Assembly (NCBI RefSeq): GCF_002874965.1
Contig: NZ_CP025624.1
Span: 6,758,001 to 6,822,000, forward strand
Direction: 5' to 3'
DNA: 64,000 nt
Origin: Pseudomonas sp. NC02
GTDB taxonomy: Bacteria > Pseudomonadota > Gammaproteobacteria > Pseudomonadales > Pseudomonadaceae
Shown: positions 1 through 9,952 of the stretch, piece by piece
Layout: every line of letters starts with the position of its first letter
Position numbering within the stretch: the stretch's first letter is position 1
The notes under the pieces: model-generated
Database searches by the model: none
What the model was told of the DNA's origin: nothing
The model's input: the letters and a program-made list of their open reading frames with translations, nothing else
Translations under genes and position numbers: made by a program

Positions 1-2267
1 TGTTGGGCTTGTCCGGTGAGTTCGACAAGATCAAGGCCGAAGCCCTGAGCGAACGCTTTGATGAATACGTCGGCGACTCGCCCGAAAATGCACTGAGTGC
101 CAGCGACGGTTTCAACGCCGGTGCTGTACCGGGCGAGGCCAGCGGCGCCATGGCCCCGAGCGCAATGGGCAAGCAGGAAGCCCTCAAGCGCTTCACCGTC
201 GACCTGACCGAACAGGCCCGCAGCGGCAAGCTCGACCCGATCGTCGGGCGTGACGAAGAGATCCGCCAACTGGTGGACATCCTCATGCGTCGCCGCCAGA
301 ACAACCCGATCCTTACCGGTGAAGCCGGCGTCGGCAAGACCGCCGTGGTCGAAGGCTTCGCCCTGCGCATCGTCGCCGGCGACGTACCACCCGCGCTGAA
401 AGATGTGGAACTGCGCAGCCTCGATGTCGGCCTGCTGCAAGCCGGCGCGAGCATGAAAGGCGAGTTCGAACAACGCCTGCGCCAGGTCATCGAAGACGTC
501 CAGGCTTCGCCGAAACCGATCATCCTGTTTATCGACGAAGCCCACACCCTGGTAGGTGCCGGTGGCGCCGCCGGGACCGGTGACGCGGCCAACCTGCTCA
601 AGCCTGCCCTGGCCCGTGGCACCTTGCGTACCGTGGCCGCCACCACCTGGGCCGAGTACAAGAAGCACATCGAAAAAGACCCGGCCCTGACCCGCCGTTT
701 CCAGGTGGTGCAAGTGGCCGAGCCGTCGGAAGACAAGGCGTTGCTGATGATGCGCGGCGTGGCTTCGACCATGGAAAAACACCATCAGGTGCAGATCCTC
801 GACGAAGCGCTGGAAGCGTCAGTGAAGCTGTCCCACCGCTACATTCCGGCGCGTCAATTGCCGGACAAATCCGTGAGCCTGCTGGACACCGCCTGCGCCC
901 GCGTCGCCATCAGCCTGCACGCGGTGCCGGCAGAAGTCGACGACAGCCGCCGCCGTATCGAGGCACTGGAAACCGAGCTGCAAATCATCGCCCGCGAGCA
1001 CGCGATCGGCATCGCCATCGGTGCGCGCCAGACCAACAGCGAAGCGCTGCTGAGCGCCGAACGCGAGCGCCTGGCCACCCTGGAAAGCCGTTGGGCCGAA
1101 GAGAAAACCCTGGTGGATGAGTTGCTCGCCACCCGTGCGACGTTGCGCGAAAAATCCGGTGTCGTGGACAGCGGCGATGACCAATTGCGTGCCCAATTGG
1201 TAGACCTGCAACAACGCCTTAGCACCCTGCAAGGTGAAACTCCGCTGATCCTGCCGACCGTGGATTACCAGGCCGTGGCCTCGGTGGTCGCCGACTGGAC
1301 CGGCATCCCGGTGGGCCGCATGGCCCGCAACGAACTGGAGACGGTGCTCAACCTCGACCAGCACCTGAAGAAACGCATCATCGGCCAGGACCACGCCTTG
1401 CAGATGATCGCCAAGCGCATCCAGACCTCCCGCGCCGGCCTCGACAACCCGAGCAAGCCGATTGGCGTGTTCATGCTCGCCGGCACCTCCGGCGTGGGCA
1501 AGACCGAAACCGCCCTGGCCCTGGCCGAAGCCATGTACGGCGGTGAGCAGAACGTGATCACCATCAACATGAGCGAGTTCCAGGAAGCCCACACCGTGTC
1601 CACCCTCAAGGGTGCGCCACCGGGCTACATTGGCTATGGCGAAGGTGGCGTGCTGACCGAAGCCGTGCGGCGCAAACCCTACAGCGTGGTGCTGCTGGAC
1701 GAGGTGGAAAAAGCCCACCCGGACGTGCATGAAATCTTCTTCCAGGTGTTCGACAAAGGCGTGATGGAAGACGGCGAAGGCCGGGTGATCGACTTCAAGA
1801 ACACCTTGATCCTGCTGACCACCAACGCCGGTACCGAGTTGATTTCCCGGGTCTGCAAAGACCCGGCGAACATCCCCGAGCCCGAGGAAATCGCCAAGGC
1901 CCTGCGCCAGCCGCTGCTGGAGATTTTCCCGCCGGCGCTGCTCGGCCGCCTGGTGACCATTCCGTACTACCCGCTGAGCGACGAGATGCTCAAGGCAATC
2001 ACCCGCCTGCAACTCAACCGCATCAAGAAGCGTGTGGAGAACACCCACAAAGTCGCCTTCGATTACGACGACGACGTGGTCGACCTGATCGTGTCCCGCT
2101 GCACCGAAACCGAAAGCGGCGGGCGGATGATCGACACCATCCTCACCAACAGCCTGCTGCCGGACATGAGCCGCGAATTCCTCACCCGCATGCTCGAAGG
2201 CAAGGCGCTGGCGGGGGTGCGGATCAGCACGCGGGATAACGAATTGCACTACGACTTCAACGATTGA
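1..2267 (+). CDS. tssH: T6SS AAA+ ATPase ClpV/TssH (5' end outside window)
   Basis: ClpV is the Clp/Hsp100 hexameric unfoldase that disassembles contracted TssB-TssC sheaths in the cytoplasm so that the type VI machine can be reused. The frame is open from the first base and its start lies upstream of the window. About 754 residues are visible, including both AAA+ modules. In the first, Walker A GEAGVGKT (about nt 318-341) is followed by Walker B ILFIDEAH. In the second, Walker A GTSGVGKT lies near nt 1482 and Walker B VVLLDEVEKAH near nt 1690. A coiled-coil middle region lies at about nt 930-1220. ClpB shares this architecture, but the adjacent vgrG, eagR and PAAR-rhs genes on the same strand favour ClpV. 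The N-terminal sheath-binding domain is mostly missing from view. Confidence 0.93.
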   Translation, partial: LGLSGEFDKIKAEALSERFDEYVGDSPENALSASDGFNAGAVPGEASGAMAPSAMGKQEALKRFTVDLTEQARSGKLDPIVGRDEEIRQLVDILMRRRQNNPILTGEAGVGKTAVVEGFALRIVAGDVPPALKDVELRSLDVGLLQAGASMKGEFEQRLRQVIEDVQASPKPIILFIDEAHTLVGAGGAAGTGDAANLLKPALARGTLRTVAATTWAEYKKHIEKDPALTRRFQVVQVAEPSEDKALLMMRGVASTMEKHHQVQILDEALEASVKLSHRYIPARQLPDKSVSLLDTACARVAISLHAVPAEVDDSRRRIEALETELQIIAREHAIGIAIGARQTNSEALLSAERERLATLESRWAEEKTLVDELLATRATLREKSGVVDSGDDQLRAQLVDLQQRLSTLQGETPLILPTVDYQAVASVVADWTGIPVGRMARNELETVLNLDQHLKKRIIGQDHALQMIAKRIQTSRAGLDNPSKPIGVFMLAGTSGVGKTETALALAEAMYGGEQNVITINMSEFQEAHTVSTLKGAPPGYIGYGEGGVLTEAVRRKPYSVVLLDEVEKAHPDVHEIFFQVFDKGVMEDGEGRVIDFKNTLILLTTNAGTELISRVCKDPANIPEPEEIAKALRQPLLEIFPPALLGRLVTIPYYPLSDEMLKAITRLQLNRIKKRVENTHKVAFDYDDDVVDLIVSRCTETESGGRMIDTILTNSLLPDMSREFLTRMLEGKALAGVRISTRDNELHYDFND

Positions 2268-2289
2268 CCTGACGGAATGCGATCAAAAC

Positions 2290-2379
2290 TGTGGGAGCGG
2301 GCTTGCTCGCGAAGACGGCGTATCAGTTGATGCATCCGGTGACTGATTCACCGCGTTCGCGAGCAAGCCCGCTCCCATA
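2290..2379. repeat. REPIN-type inverted repeat
   Basis: Two REP units in opposite orientation (TGTGGGAGCGGGCTTGCTCG and its complement) flank about 40 bases of variable spacer. The element sits in the tssH-vgrG gap. The same arms recur at five other places in this window. Confidence 0.9.
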
Positions 2380-2425
2380 GTTGGAGCCGGTTCCTACAGT
2401 TATTACGCTATTTACGGGTTAACCG

Positions 2426-4366
2426 ATGTTATTCAACCAAGCCTCACGCCTGGCCAAGATCACCAGCCCCCTGGGGCCGGATGTGCTGCTGCTCAATGAA
2501 ATGGGTGGCGGCGAAGAGCTGGGTCGGCTGTTCAATTTCGAACTGCAGCTGACCTCGCTGGACGCCAACATCGACCTCAACCAGTTGCTGGGCAAGCCCA
2601 TGAGCCTGAACCTGCAACTGGCGGACGGTGGCGAGCGGCACTTCCACGGCATCGTCGCCCGCTGCAGCCAGAACATCGACCAGGGCCAGTTCGCCAGCTA
2701 TCAGGTGACTTTGCGCCCGTGGTTGTGGCTGCTGAGCCGCACCTCCGACTGCCGGATTTTCCAGAACCTGAGCATCCCGCAGATCATCAAGCAGGTGTTT
2801 CGCGACCTGGGTTTTTCCGACTTCGAAGACGCCTTGAGCCGCCCGTACCGCGAGTGGGAATACTGCGTGCAGTACCGCGAGACCAGCTTCGATTTCGTCA
2901 GCCGCCTGATGGAACAGGAAGGCATCTACTACTTCTTCCGCCACGAGCAGGACCGCCACGTGCTGGTGCTGGCCGATGCCTACGGTGCCCACGCCAACGT
3001 GCCCGGCTACGCCTCGGTGCCTTACTACCCCAAGGACGAGCAGCAGCGCGAACGCGACCATATGCACAACTGGCACCTGGCACAGGAAGTACAACCCGGC
3101 TCCCTTGAGCTCAACGACTACGACTTCCAGCGTCCCAGCGCGAGCATCGACGTACGCTCGGCCATGCCGCGCCCGCACACCGCCGGCGACTACCCGCTAT
3201 ACGACTACCCCGGCACCTACGTCAAAAGCGAAGACGGCGAACACTACGCCCGCACCCGCATCGAAGCCCTGCAAACCCTGCACGAACAAGTGGAGTTCAG
3301 CGGCAATGCGCGCGGCCTGGGTTCCGGCCACCTGTTCAGCCTCACCGGCTTCAGTCGCCGCGACCAGAACCGCGAATACCTGATCGTCGGCGCCCGCTAC
3401 TACATCTCCCAGGAAAGCCTCGAAAGCGGCGGTGGCGCGCCTTCGGCGCAGTTCGAAAGCACCCTTACCTGCATCGACGCGCAACAGAGTTTCCGCCCAC
3501 TGGCCAACACCTACCGGCCCATCGTCAAAGGCCCGCAGACCGCGCTGGTGGTGGGCCCCAAGGGCGAAGAAATCTGGACCGACCAATATGGCCGGGTCAA
3601 GGTGCATTTCTATTGGGACCGCCACGACCAGTCCAACGAAAACAGCTCATGCTGGATTCGCGTATCGCAGTCCTGGGCCGGAAAAAACTGGGGCTCGATG
3701 CAGATCCCACGGATCGGCCAGGAAGTGATTGTGAGCTTCCTGGAAGGCGATCCAGACCGGCCGATCATCACCGGCCGGGTGTACAACGCCGAGCAGACCG
3801 TGCCTTACGACTTGCCGGAAAACGCCACCCAAAGCGGGATGAAAAGCCGCTCCAGCAAAGGCGGCACACCGGCCAACTTCAATGAAATCCGCATGGAGGA
3901 CAAGAAGGGGTTGGAGCAGCTGTACATCCATGCCGAGCGTAATCAGGACATCGTAGTGGAGGTGGATGAAAGCCATTCGGTGGGGCATGACCGGAACAAG
4001 AGTATTGGGCATAACGAGACGGTGACGATTGGGAACAATCGAGTGCGCATCGTCAAGCATCAAGACATCCTCTCGGTGGGCCAGAGAAAGACCGACAGCA
4101 TCAGCCAGAGCTACGTGATTGAAGTGGGCGAAAACCTGCGATTGGTCTGCGGTAAAAGCATCCTGGAGTTGAACGCCAGCGGGCAGATCAACCTGAGTGG
4201 CGTAAATATCAGCTTCCACGCCAGCGGCGATGCCGAATTCAATACCGGCGGCGTCCTGCACCTGAACAACGGCGGCGGCCCCGGCGCAACACCCGATGGT
4301 CAGGGCATGAAAGCCAGCATCGACGCCAATATCAAAGCCGCGTTCCCCGCGCCTAAAAGCTCCTGA
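2426..4366 (+). CDS. vgrG: Type VI secretion spike protein VgrG/TssI
   Basis: A 646-residue VgrG, the trimeric spike that caps the Hcp tube and carries effectors out of the cell. The N-terminal gp27-like part starts MLFNQASRLAKITSPLGPDV and includes SFDFVSRLMEQEGIYYFFRH. Next comes the gp5-like OB-fold with the typical string DQYGRVKVHFYWDR and GQEVIVSFLEGDPDRPIITG. A repetitive beta-helix follows (SVGHDRNKSIGHNETVTIGN). The C terminus is short and has no added catalytic domain, so this looks like a carrier VgrG rather than an evolved one. Position directly before eagR and PAAR-rhs implies that it loads that Rhs effector. Confidence 0.96.
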   Translation: MLFNQASRLAKITSPLGPDVLLLNEMGGGEELGRLFNFELQLTSLDANIDLNQLLGKPMSLNLQLADGGERHFHGIVARCSQNIDQGQFASYQVTLRPWLWLLSRTSDCRIFQNLSIPQIIKQVFRDLGFSDFEDALSRPYREWEYCVQYRETSFDFVSRLMEQEGIYYFFRHEQDRHVLVLADAYGAHANVPGYASVPYYPKDEQQRERDHMHNWHLAQEVQPGSLELNDYDFQRPSASIDVRSAMPRPHTAGDYPLYDYPGTYVKSEDGEHYARTRIEALQTLHEQVEFSGNARGLGSGHLFSLTGFSRRDQNREYLIVGARYYISQESLESGGGAPSAQFESTLTCIDAQQSFRPLANTYRPIVKGPQTALVVGPKGEEIWTDQYGRVKVHFYWDRHDQSNENSSCWIRVSQSWAGKNWGSMQIPRIGQEVIVSFLEGDPDRPIITGRVYNAEQTVPYDLPENATQSGMKSRSSKGGTPANFNEIRMEDKKGLEQLYIHAERNQDIVVEVDESHSVGHDRNKSIGHNETVTIGNNRVRIVKHQDILSVGQRKTDSISQSYVIEVGENLRLVCGKSILELNASGQINLSGVNISFHASGDAEFNTGGVLHLNNGGGPGATPDGQGMKASIDANIKAAFPAPKSS

Positions 4367-4381
4367 CGAGACCTGTTTTCC

Positions 4382-4816
4382 ATGACGTACCGAATTAACG
4401 AATTTCAGTTCCAACTGCCGGCCGGCGAGCTGCAGGACGCTACGATCAATATCCTCAAGTTCCCCGAGCTGGGCACTTCCTTGATCATCAGCCGCAGCTT
4501 CCTCACCGATGGCGAAACCCTGCACAGCAACTTCGACGAACAGCTCAAACGCCTGGAAAAACAGGTGCAGGATTTGCGCTATCAACCGGGCGTCGGTGTC
4601 CGTCTAGGTGCAACAAAGGAAGTAGAAGGCATAGAGCTCCGCAGCCAGTTCAGCAAGGGCAGTGACAAGGTGTTCCAGTACCAACTGGCTCTGGTAATCC
4701 CGGGCACACGCAAGATGCTCGCCTTGAGTTATGTGAAGGCAGACAAGCTGGGCGATGCCGAGGCGGCGCACTGGGCGACGATCAAAAACTCATTGTCGTT
4801 CGACGCGATTTCCTGA
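4382..4816 (+). CDS. EagR-type effector chaperone (DcrB/DUF1795 family)
   Basis: A 144-residue cytoplasmic protein of the DcrB/DUF1795 fold. It begins MTYRINEFQFQLPAGELQDA and contains LIISRSFLTDGETLHSNFDEQ, as expected for the family. No signal peptide is seen, which fits the T6SS Eag chaperone branch rather than the lipoprotein DcrB. Eag chaperones bind and shield the N-terminal transmembrane helices of PAAR-containing effectors before secretion. The gene lies 15 bases after vgrG and 12 bases before a PAAR-Rhs gene that has such helices, so the client is almost certainly that protein. Confidence 0.88.
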   Translation: MTYRINEFQFQLPAGELQDATINILKFPELGTSLIISRSFLTDGETLHSNFDEQLKRLEKQVQDLRYQPGVGVRLGATKEVEGIELRSQFSKGSDKVFQYQLALVIPGTRKMLALSYVKADKLGDAEAAHWATIKNSLSFDAIS

Positions 4817-4828
4817 TGGGCACCATGC

Positions 4829-7800
4829 ATGTCTGATGCTCTATGGGCCGCTCGCATGGGCGACGCGCTCTCCCACACCTCAATGATGGCCGACATCCTC
4901 GGCGGTGTGTTGGAGGTGGCGGCCAATATCGCGATCACTGCAGTAGCGACTGCTGCCGTGGTGGCTGCTACCGGTATCACCGTCGCTACCGGCGGACTCG
5001 GATGCGTCCTGCTCGGCGCAGTGGTGGGCACAGTTGTCGGCCTTCTCATGAGCAAGAGCGGGGCGGACAAAGGCCTCACCAATTTATGCGACAGCTTCAG
5101 CAACGCCCTGTTTCCGCCCACGGTACAGGCGAATATTCTCACCGGTGCCACCGATACCCTGACCAACAACCTTCCCGCCGCACGTGCCGCGGGGGCGATC
5201 AGCTCGCATGTCGCGCCAGCCGGAACCGAACTGGAAGAACCCGCACCCGAACCAGAAGCCAGTTATCTGGATATGGCCGAGAGCTTCTTCTCCCAAATGT
5301 GGCGCCCCACGGTGGCTACTCCCACACCAGGAGCCGTGCCCAAGCCTCTGGACTTGGTCACCTGCATGAAGCATCCACCGATGCCTCCGCAGTTCCTGGC
5401 CGAGGGTTCGGATAAGGTCACGATCAATGGCCAGCCTGCGGTGCGCAGTGGTGATCGTAGTACCTGCGATGCAACAGTGGTGTCGTCCGGGTTGATTTCA
5501 TCGAACGTGACCATTGGCGGCGGGTCAGTGGTGGTGCGGGAAATACGCAGTGGCAAGACGCCGGGCGTGGGGTTGGCGGTCACCGCGTTACTGATGCTCA
5601 AGGGCGGCAAGGGCAAGTTCTTCAGCAAGTTGCCGTGCATGCTGATTGGCGGGGCTACTTCGATGGCCGTCAGCAGCGCGATGGACGCGATGACCAACGC
5701 TGCCATGGGCTCGTCGAATCCGGTGCATGCTGCAACGGGAGCGAAGGTGCTGGGCGGCACCGATGAACTGGATTTTGTACTGCCCGCCATCCTGCCGATT
5801 GACTGGCAACGCTTCTACAACAGCCGCGACGAACGCCCAGGCACACTGTTCGGTACAGGCTGGAGTGTGGCTTATGAAGTATGCGTCGAAATCCAACCTC
5901 ATCCAGAAGGCGGTGAAGCGCTGGTCTACACCGACGAGCAGGGGCGCCCTATCGACATGGGCTCGATCCCGTTGGGGGGGGCGGTGTTCAGCCCCGGCGA
6001 AGGGCTCTCTGTGCGTCGGCACCTCAACGGGCAGTTGCTGATTGAAAGTGACGACGGCCTATATCGTTTGTTTGAGCCCACAGCCAACCCGTCGCTGCTG
6101 CGCCTGATTCAACTTGGCGACCGCAACGACAACCGCATTCATCTCGACTACGACCAGGCCGGACGCCTGGTACGCCTGCGCGATACCTTCGACTTGGTGC
6201 AGGTCGAGTTGATACGCGAACATGAGCACGTCACTCGCGTCGAACGCCTATTCCCAGATCAACGTCGCGAAGTGCTCGTCAGCTACGGCTATGACGCCAG
6301 GGCCAATCTGGCAGAGGTGCGCGATGCCTCTGGCCAGGTGCAGCGGCGCTTCACGTACGATGCCGGGCACCGAATGGTGGAGCATCAGTTACCCACCGGG
6401 TTGCGGTGCTTCTATGAATGGGCACTGATTGAAAACTCAGAGTGGCGAGTCGTCCGACACTGGACCGATGAAGGTGACTCCTACCAGTTCGACTATGACT
6501 TGAAGGCGGGCCTCACCCGTATCATCGACGGCTTACAGCGCGTCAGCACCCGACATTGGAATACTCAGCACCAGATCATTCAATACAGCGATAAGCTGGG
6601 GCAAACCTGGCTGTTCGAGTGGAATGACGAACGCCAACTTCTCAGCGCCACCGACCCGCAAGGTGGACGCTATGAATACAAGCATGATGACGCCGGCAAC
6701 CTGATCGGCGAAACGGACCCGTTGGGCCGCAGCGATTCAACGTTGTGGCTTGAACACTGGGCGTTACCCCTGGTGGAGACCGACGCCGCCGGCAACAGTT
6801 GGCAGTATCGCTATGATCCTCGCGGCAATTGCGTTGCCGAAACCGACCCGCTGGGCCACATCACCCGCTATCGCTATGACGCCCACGGCCAGGTCGTGGA
6901 AATCATCGACGCCTCCGGTAAAAGCAAAAAACTGCGTTGGAATCCGTTCGGGCAATTGGTCGAACACATTGATTGCTCGGGTTATCCCACGCGTTTCAGC
7001 TACGACGAGCGCGGCTATCTGCAGGTGATCACCGACGCGCTTGGCGAGCGCACTCAATTCAGCTACGACCTCCAGGGGCGCTTACTCAGCAACCAACTGC
7101 CGGACGGTCGCATCGAGCTGTTTCAACGCGATGTCAGCGGCCAACTCGTGGGGTACACCGACCCTGCCGGACATACCACGCTCTACCAGCACAATCGACG
7201 TGGCCAGATAAGCCTGCGCACCGACGCTCATGGCCGGCAGGTGAAGTTCGGCTATGACAGCTATGGGCGCCTGCAAGCACTGACCAACGAGAACGGCGAA
7301 CGTTATCTCTTTGCCTGGGACGCCGGGGATCGGCTGACTGAGCAGCAAGACCTCGATGGCAGTGCCAAAAGCTACACCTACAATCCACTGGACCATATCA
7401 CCACGGTGACCGCCACTCCGGCCCCCTACGGCAACGGGCTAGGCCTGGTTCCCGAGACGCCGCCAGCGCCCATTGTCCATCAAATGGAACGTGACGCAGT
7501 AGGTCGGCTGATCGCCAAAACCACCGACGATGGGCGCACCGACTACGCCTACGACCCGCTGGACCAGCTCACCGCCGTCACCTTCACCGACCTGCTGGGC
7601 AATACCCAAGCCCTTGGTTTCGCTTACGACGCCCTCGGCCAAATGCTTGCCGAACAGAGTTCTATGGGCACCCTGCAGCACCACTACGACGAACTCGGTA
7701 ATCTTATCCAGACCCAGATACCCGACGGACGCTGGCTCAATCGCCTGTACTACGGCAGCGGTCACTTGCATCAGGTCAATCTCGACGGCCAGGTCATCAG

Positions 7801-9136
7801 CGACTTTGAACGCGACCGCCTGCACCGCGAAGTACTGCGCACCCAAGGCCGACTCAGCACCCGCAGTGAGTATGACCGCAGCGGCCGTCTACGCTCACGC
7901 CAACACCGCCTTACAGGCCTGCCATCGTTGATGCCAGCGACAGCGCAAAAGCAGTTCGAGTATGACCCTGCCGACAACTTGGTCGGCAAGTTCGACCAGC
8001 AATCTGCCATACAACATCGCCAACTGCTGCACTACGATGCCACTGGCCGCATCATCGCCAGCCAGGACAGCCTGCACGGCCAGCGCGAAACGTTTGCCTA
8101 CGATGCCGCCGCCAACCTGCTGGATGGCCCGCAGTCAGGCGCTGGGCTGGTCGTGCATAACAAACTGCTGACCTATCAGGACAAGCGTTATCGCTATGAC
8201 GCGTTCGGTCGGATGATCGAAAAACGCAGCGCAGCGCGTGGCTTGCAACGCTTCGCCTACGATGCAGAAAGCCGGCTGATTGAAGTGCGCAATGAAAACG
8301 GCAGCGTAGTCAGGATGATCTACGACCCGTTGGGCCGACGCATTGAGAAAACCGAACATGGCAACGACGGCTATCCCCTGGGGAAAACCCGGTTTACCTG
8401 GGATGGGCTGCGGTTATTGCAGGAGCATAAACACAGCCAGACCAGTCTTTACATCTATGAAGATGAAGGCAGCGAACCCTTGGCTCGCGTTGACGGCACC
8501 GGGCCGCTGCAGAAAATCCGCTACTACCACAACGACCTCAACGGACTGCCGGAGCAACTGACTGAAGCTGACGGGCATAATGTCTGGCGCGCGACATATC
8601 GTGTGTGGGGCAATACGGTTGAGGAAGTGCGCGAGCCGTACTACATCGAAGAACAGAACCTGCGCTTTCAGGGGCAGTATCTGGACCGGGAGACGGGGCT
8701 GCATTTCAATACTTTCAGGTTTTATGATCCGGACGTGGGACGGTTTACGACACCGGATCCGATTGAGTTTGACGGCGGGCTCAATTTTTATCAGTACGCC
8801 CCCAATCCAATATCCTGGATTGATCCATGGGGACTGGCCCCCGAGCTTTATTACCTGATTGCGAAAAAGGACGGCTTTTATGACGAGATGGCATGGGGCC
8901 ATAAAAAGCCAATAGGCCAAGTCTATTTGAAAAAAGGTGAAGTTTGGAAAGTCGGTGAAACCGTCAATCCGAATCGGCGATATACCCAAAAGTGGCTGAA
9001 ATCCAAAAATCTTGCCTACAAAAGGGTTATGGCAGCACCGACGAAGGGCAATATGCAGGTATGGGAAAGATTAAAAATCGGAAAATATTTTAAACGCCGA
9101 GGAAAACTACCCCCGGGCAACAAATGCAGGCACTGA
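4829..9136 (+). CDS. PAAR-Rhs T6SS effector with URI/GIY-YIG-like nuclease tip
   Basis: A 1435-residue polymorphic toxin. A prePAAR-like motif, AARMGDALSH, starts near residue 7. Hydrophobic helices follow at about 25-75, and a PAAR domain at about 178-245 (NGQPAVRSGDRSTC, SSNVTIGGGSVVVRE). A second hydrophobic stretch lies at 247-290. Many Rhs/YD repeats run from about 300 to 1320. The core ends with the hallmark LDRETGLHFNTFRFYDPDVG and then DPWGL, with Asp1332, where Rhs toxins are usually self-cleaved. The last ~98 residues (YYLI, VWKVGETVNPNRRYTQKWL, VWERLKI, LPPGNK) resemble Tox-URI/GIY-YIG endonucleases. The candidate catalytic residues are the Arg pair after NPN and the Glu in WER. 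Tip DNA is more AT-rich than the core. Nuclease activity is inferred. Confidence 0.93.
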   Translation: MSDALWAARMGDALSHTSMMADILGGVLEVAANIAITAVATAAVVAATGITVATGGLGCVLLGAVVGTVVGLLMSKSGADKGLTNLCDSFSNALFPPTVQANILTGATDTLTNNLPAARAAGAISSHVAPAGTELEEPAPEPEASYLDMAESFFSQMWRPTVATPTPGAVPKPLDLVTCMKHPPMPPQFLAEGSDKVTINGQPAVRSGDRSTCDATVVSSGLISSNVTIGGGSVVVREIRSGKTPGVGLAVTALLMLKGGKGKFFSKLPCMLIGGATSMAVSSAMDAMTNAAMGSSNPVHAATGAKVLGGTDELDFVLPAILPIDWQRFYNSRDERPGTLFGTGWSVAYEVCVEIQPHPEGGEALVYTDEQGRPIDMGSIPLGGAVFSPGEGLSVRRHLNGQLLIESDDGLYRLFEPTANPSLLRLIQLGDRNDNRIHLDYDQAGRLVRLRDTFDLVQVELIREHEHVTRVERLFPDQRREVLVSYGYDARANLAEVRDASGQVQRRFTYDAGHRMVEHQLPTGLRCFYEWALIENSEWRVVRHWTDEGDSYQFDYDLKAGLTRIIDGLQRVSTRHWNTQHQIIQYSDKLGQTWLFEWNDERQLLSATDPQGGRYEYKHDDAGNLIGETDPLGRSDSTLWLEHWALPLVETDAAGNSWQYRYDPRGNCVAETDPLGHITRYRYDAHGQVVEIIDASGKSKKLRWNPFGQLVEHIDCSGYPTRFSYDERGYLQVITDALGERTQFSYDLQGRLLSNQLPDGRIELFQRDVSGQLVGYTDPAGHTTLYQHNRRGQISLRTDAHGRQVKFGYDSYGRLQALTNENGERYLFAWDAGDRLTEQQDLDGSAKSYTYNPLDHITTVTATPAPYGNGLGLVPETPPAPIVHQMERDAVGRLIAKTTDDGRTDYAYDPLDQLTAVTFTDLLGNTQALGFAYDALGQMLAEQSSMGTLQHHYDELGNLIQTQIPDGRWLNRLYYGSGHLHQVNLDGQVISDFERDRLHREVLRTQGRLSTRSEYDRSGRLRSRQHRLTGLPSLMPATAQKQFEYDPADNLVGKFDQQSAIQHRQLLHYDATGRIIASQDSLHGQRETFAYDAAANLLDGPQSGAGLVVHNKLLTYQDKRYRYDAFGRMIEKRSAARGLQRFAYDAESRLIEVRNENGSVVRMIYDPLGRRIEKTEHGNDGYPLGKTRFTWDGLRLLQEHKHSQTSLYIYEDEGSEPLARVDGTGPLQKIRYYHNDLNGLPEQLTEADGHNVWRATYRVWGNTVEEVREPYYIEEQNLRFQGQYLDRETGLHFNTFRFYDPDVGRFTTPDPIEFDGGLNFYQYAPNPISWIDPWGLAPELYYLIAKKDGFYDEMAWGHKKPIGQVYLKKGEVWKVGETVNPNRRYTQKWLKSKNLAYKRVMAAPTKGNMQVWERLKIGKYFKRRGKLPPGNKCRH

Positions 9137-9151
9137 CATAAGGAATACTTT

Positions 9152-9559
9152 ATGCGAGTCGATACGACATCGGACTCACCGAGTTGGACAAAGGTCTTTG
9201 AAATCACCGACGAGCTAAATGGCCTGAGTGAGATTCTTGAAAAAAAGTATCCCACCCTCGACTGGGAACTGGCGGTCTGCATGCGATGCCTGCCGAAGAA
9301 CCTGGAACGAAAAACATTTTGCCGTTATTACGCAAAAGACAAAATGTTCGGTCTGGATATCGCCATGGACGAGGAAGATTTTGTTCCACTGAAAAAAGAC
9401 ATAGCTGCTCAGCGCAAATTAATAGGTGCGGCATTCATTACATTTTTTGTTGAAAGTATTAAGAAATACGAGAAAAAACTCCCCAATCTGCAACCGGTAT
9501 CGGCGCAACTAATTGCGGATGTACAGCAATGGTGTATTGAGAACGAGTGGACAGCTTGA
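9152..9559 (+). CDS. Putative immunity protein for the Rhs toxin tip
   Basis: I do not recognise the family of this 135-residue acidic, soluble protein. It has no signal peptide or membrane segment. It starts 15 bases after the rhs stop codon behind a good AAGGA site. It shares the low-GC, AAA/ATT-rich codon use of the toxin tip. Position and composition are the classic signs of the cognate immunity gene that protects the cell from its own toxin. The function rests on context only. Confidence 0.72.
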   Translation: MRVDTTSDSPSWTKVFEITDELNGLSEILEKKYPTLDWELAVCMRCLPKNLERKTFCRYYAKDKMFGLDIAMDEEDFVPLKKDIAAQRKLIGAAFITFFVESIKKYEKKLPNLQPVSAQLIADVQQWCIENEWTA

Positions 9560-9592
9560 AGCTCAACGATTGAGCAAGGATTGCCCACCCAC

Positions 9593-9631
9593 AAAAAATG
9601 GGCACCCGACCCAGTCGGCGTGCCCATTTTT
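9593..9631. terminator. Bidirectional intrinsic terminator
   Basis: A GGGCAC/GTGCCC stem, extended by the flanking A and T runs, has AAAAAA on its left and TTTTT on its right. It can therefore stop both the immunity gene transcript and the convergent hup transcript. Confidence 0.75.
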
Positions 9632-9676
9632 CATCCCGCGCTCACACTCGCATGTGCGTAGCGCGTTCTACATGAC

Positions 9677-9952
9677 TTACGGATTGACGCTGTCTTTAAG
9701 CGACTTGCCTGGCTTGAACGCAACGGTGTTGCTCGCCTTGATTTTCACCGGCTCGCCGGTTTGCGGGTTTTTGCCGGTGCGGGCGCCGCGGTGGCGCTGC
9801 AGGAAGGTGCCGAAGCCTACCAGGGTGACGCTGTCCTTGCGATGCAGCGCGCCGGTGATTTCTTCAAGTACGGCGTTGAGTACGCGGTTGGCCTGTTCTT
9901 TGGTCAGGTCTGCTTTTTCTGCAATAGCGGCTGCGAGTTCTGGTTTACGCAT
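9677..9952 (-). CDS. hupA: HU-family nucleoid protein
   Basis: A 91-residue HU/IHF-fold histone-like protein, MRKPELAAAIAEKADLTKEQ. The DNA-binding arm signature GFGTFLQRHRGARTGKNPQTG is followed by IKASNTVAFKPGK. HU dimers bend and compact DNA with little sequence preference. Length and motifs are full. The gene lies downstream of the rubredoxin pair, the position it has in other Pseudomonas chromosomes. The name hupA follows P. putida usage for this locus, because pseudomonads have several HU paralogues. The 190-base upstream gap holds small hairpins (for example 9991-10011) but no obvious promoter. Confidence 0.93.
   Translation of the reverse strand: MRKPELAAAIAEKADLTKEQANRVLNAVLEEITGALHRKDSVTLVGFGTFLQRHRGARTGKNPQTGEPVKIKASNTVAFKPGKSLKDSVNP

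Noticed and set aside
819..2249. 476-codon antisense frame in tssH
   Set aside because: Composition is His/Gln/Gly-rich shadow text, and the sense strand has complete ClpV motifs.
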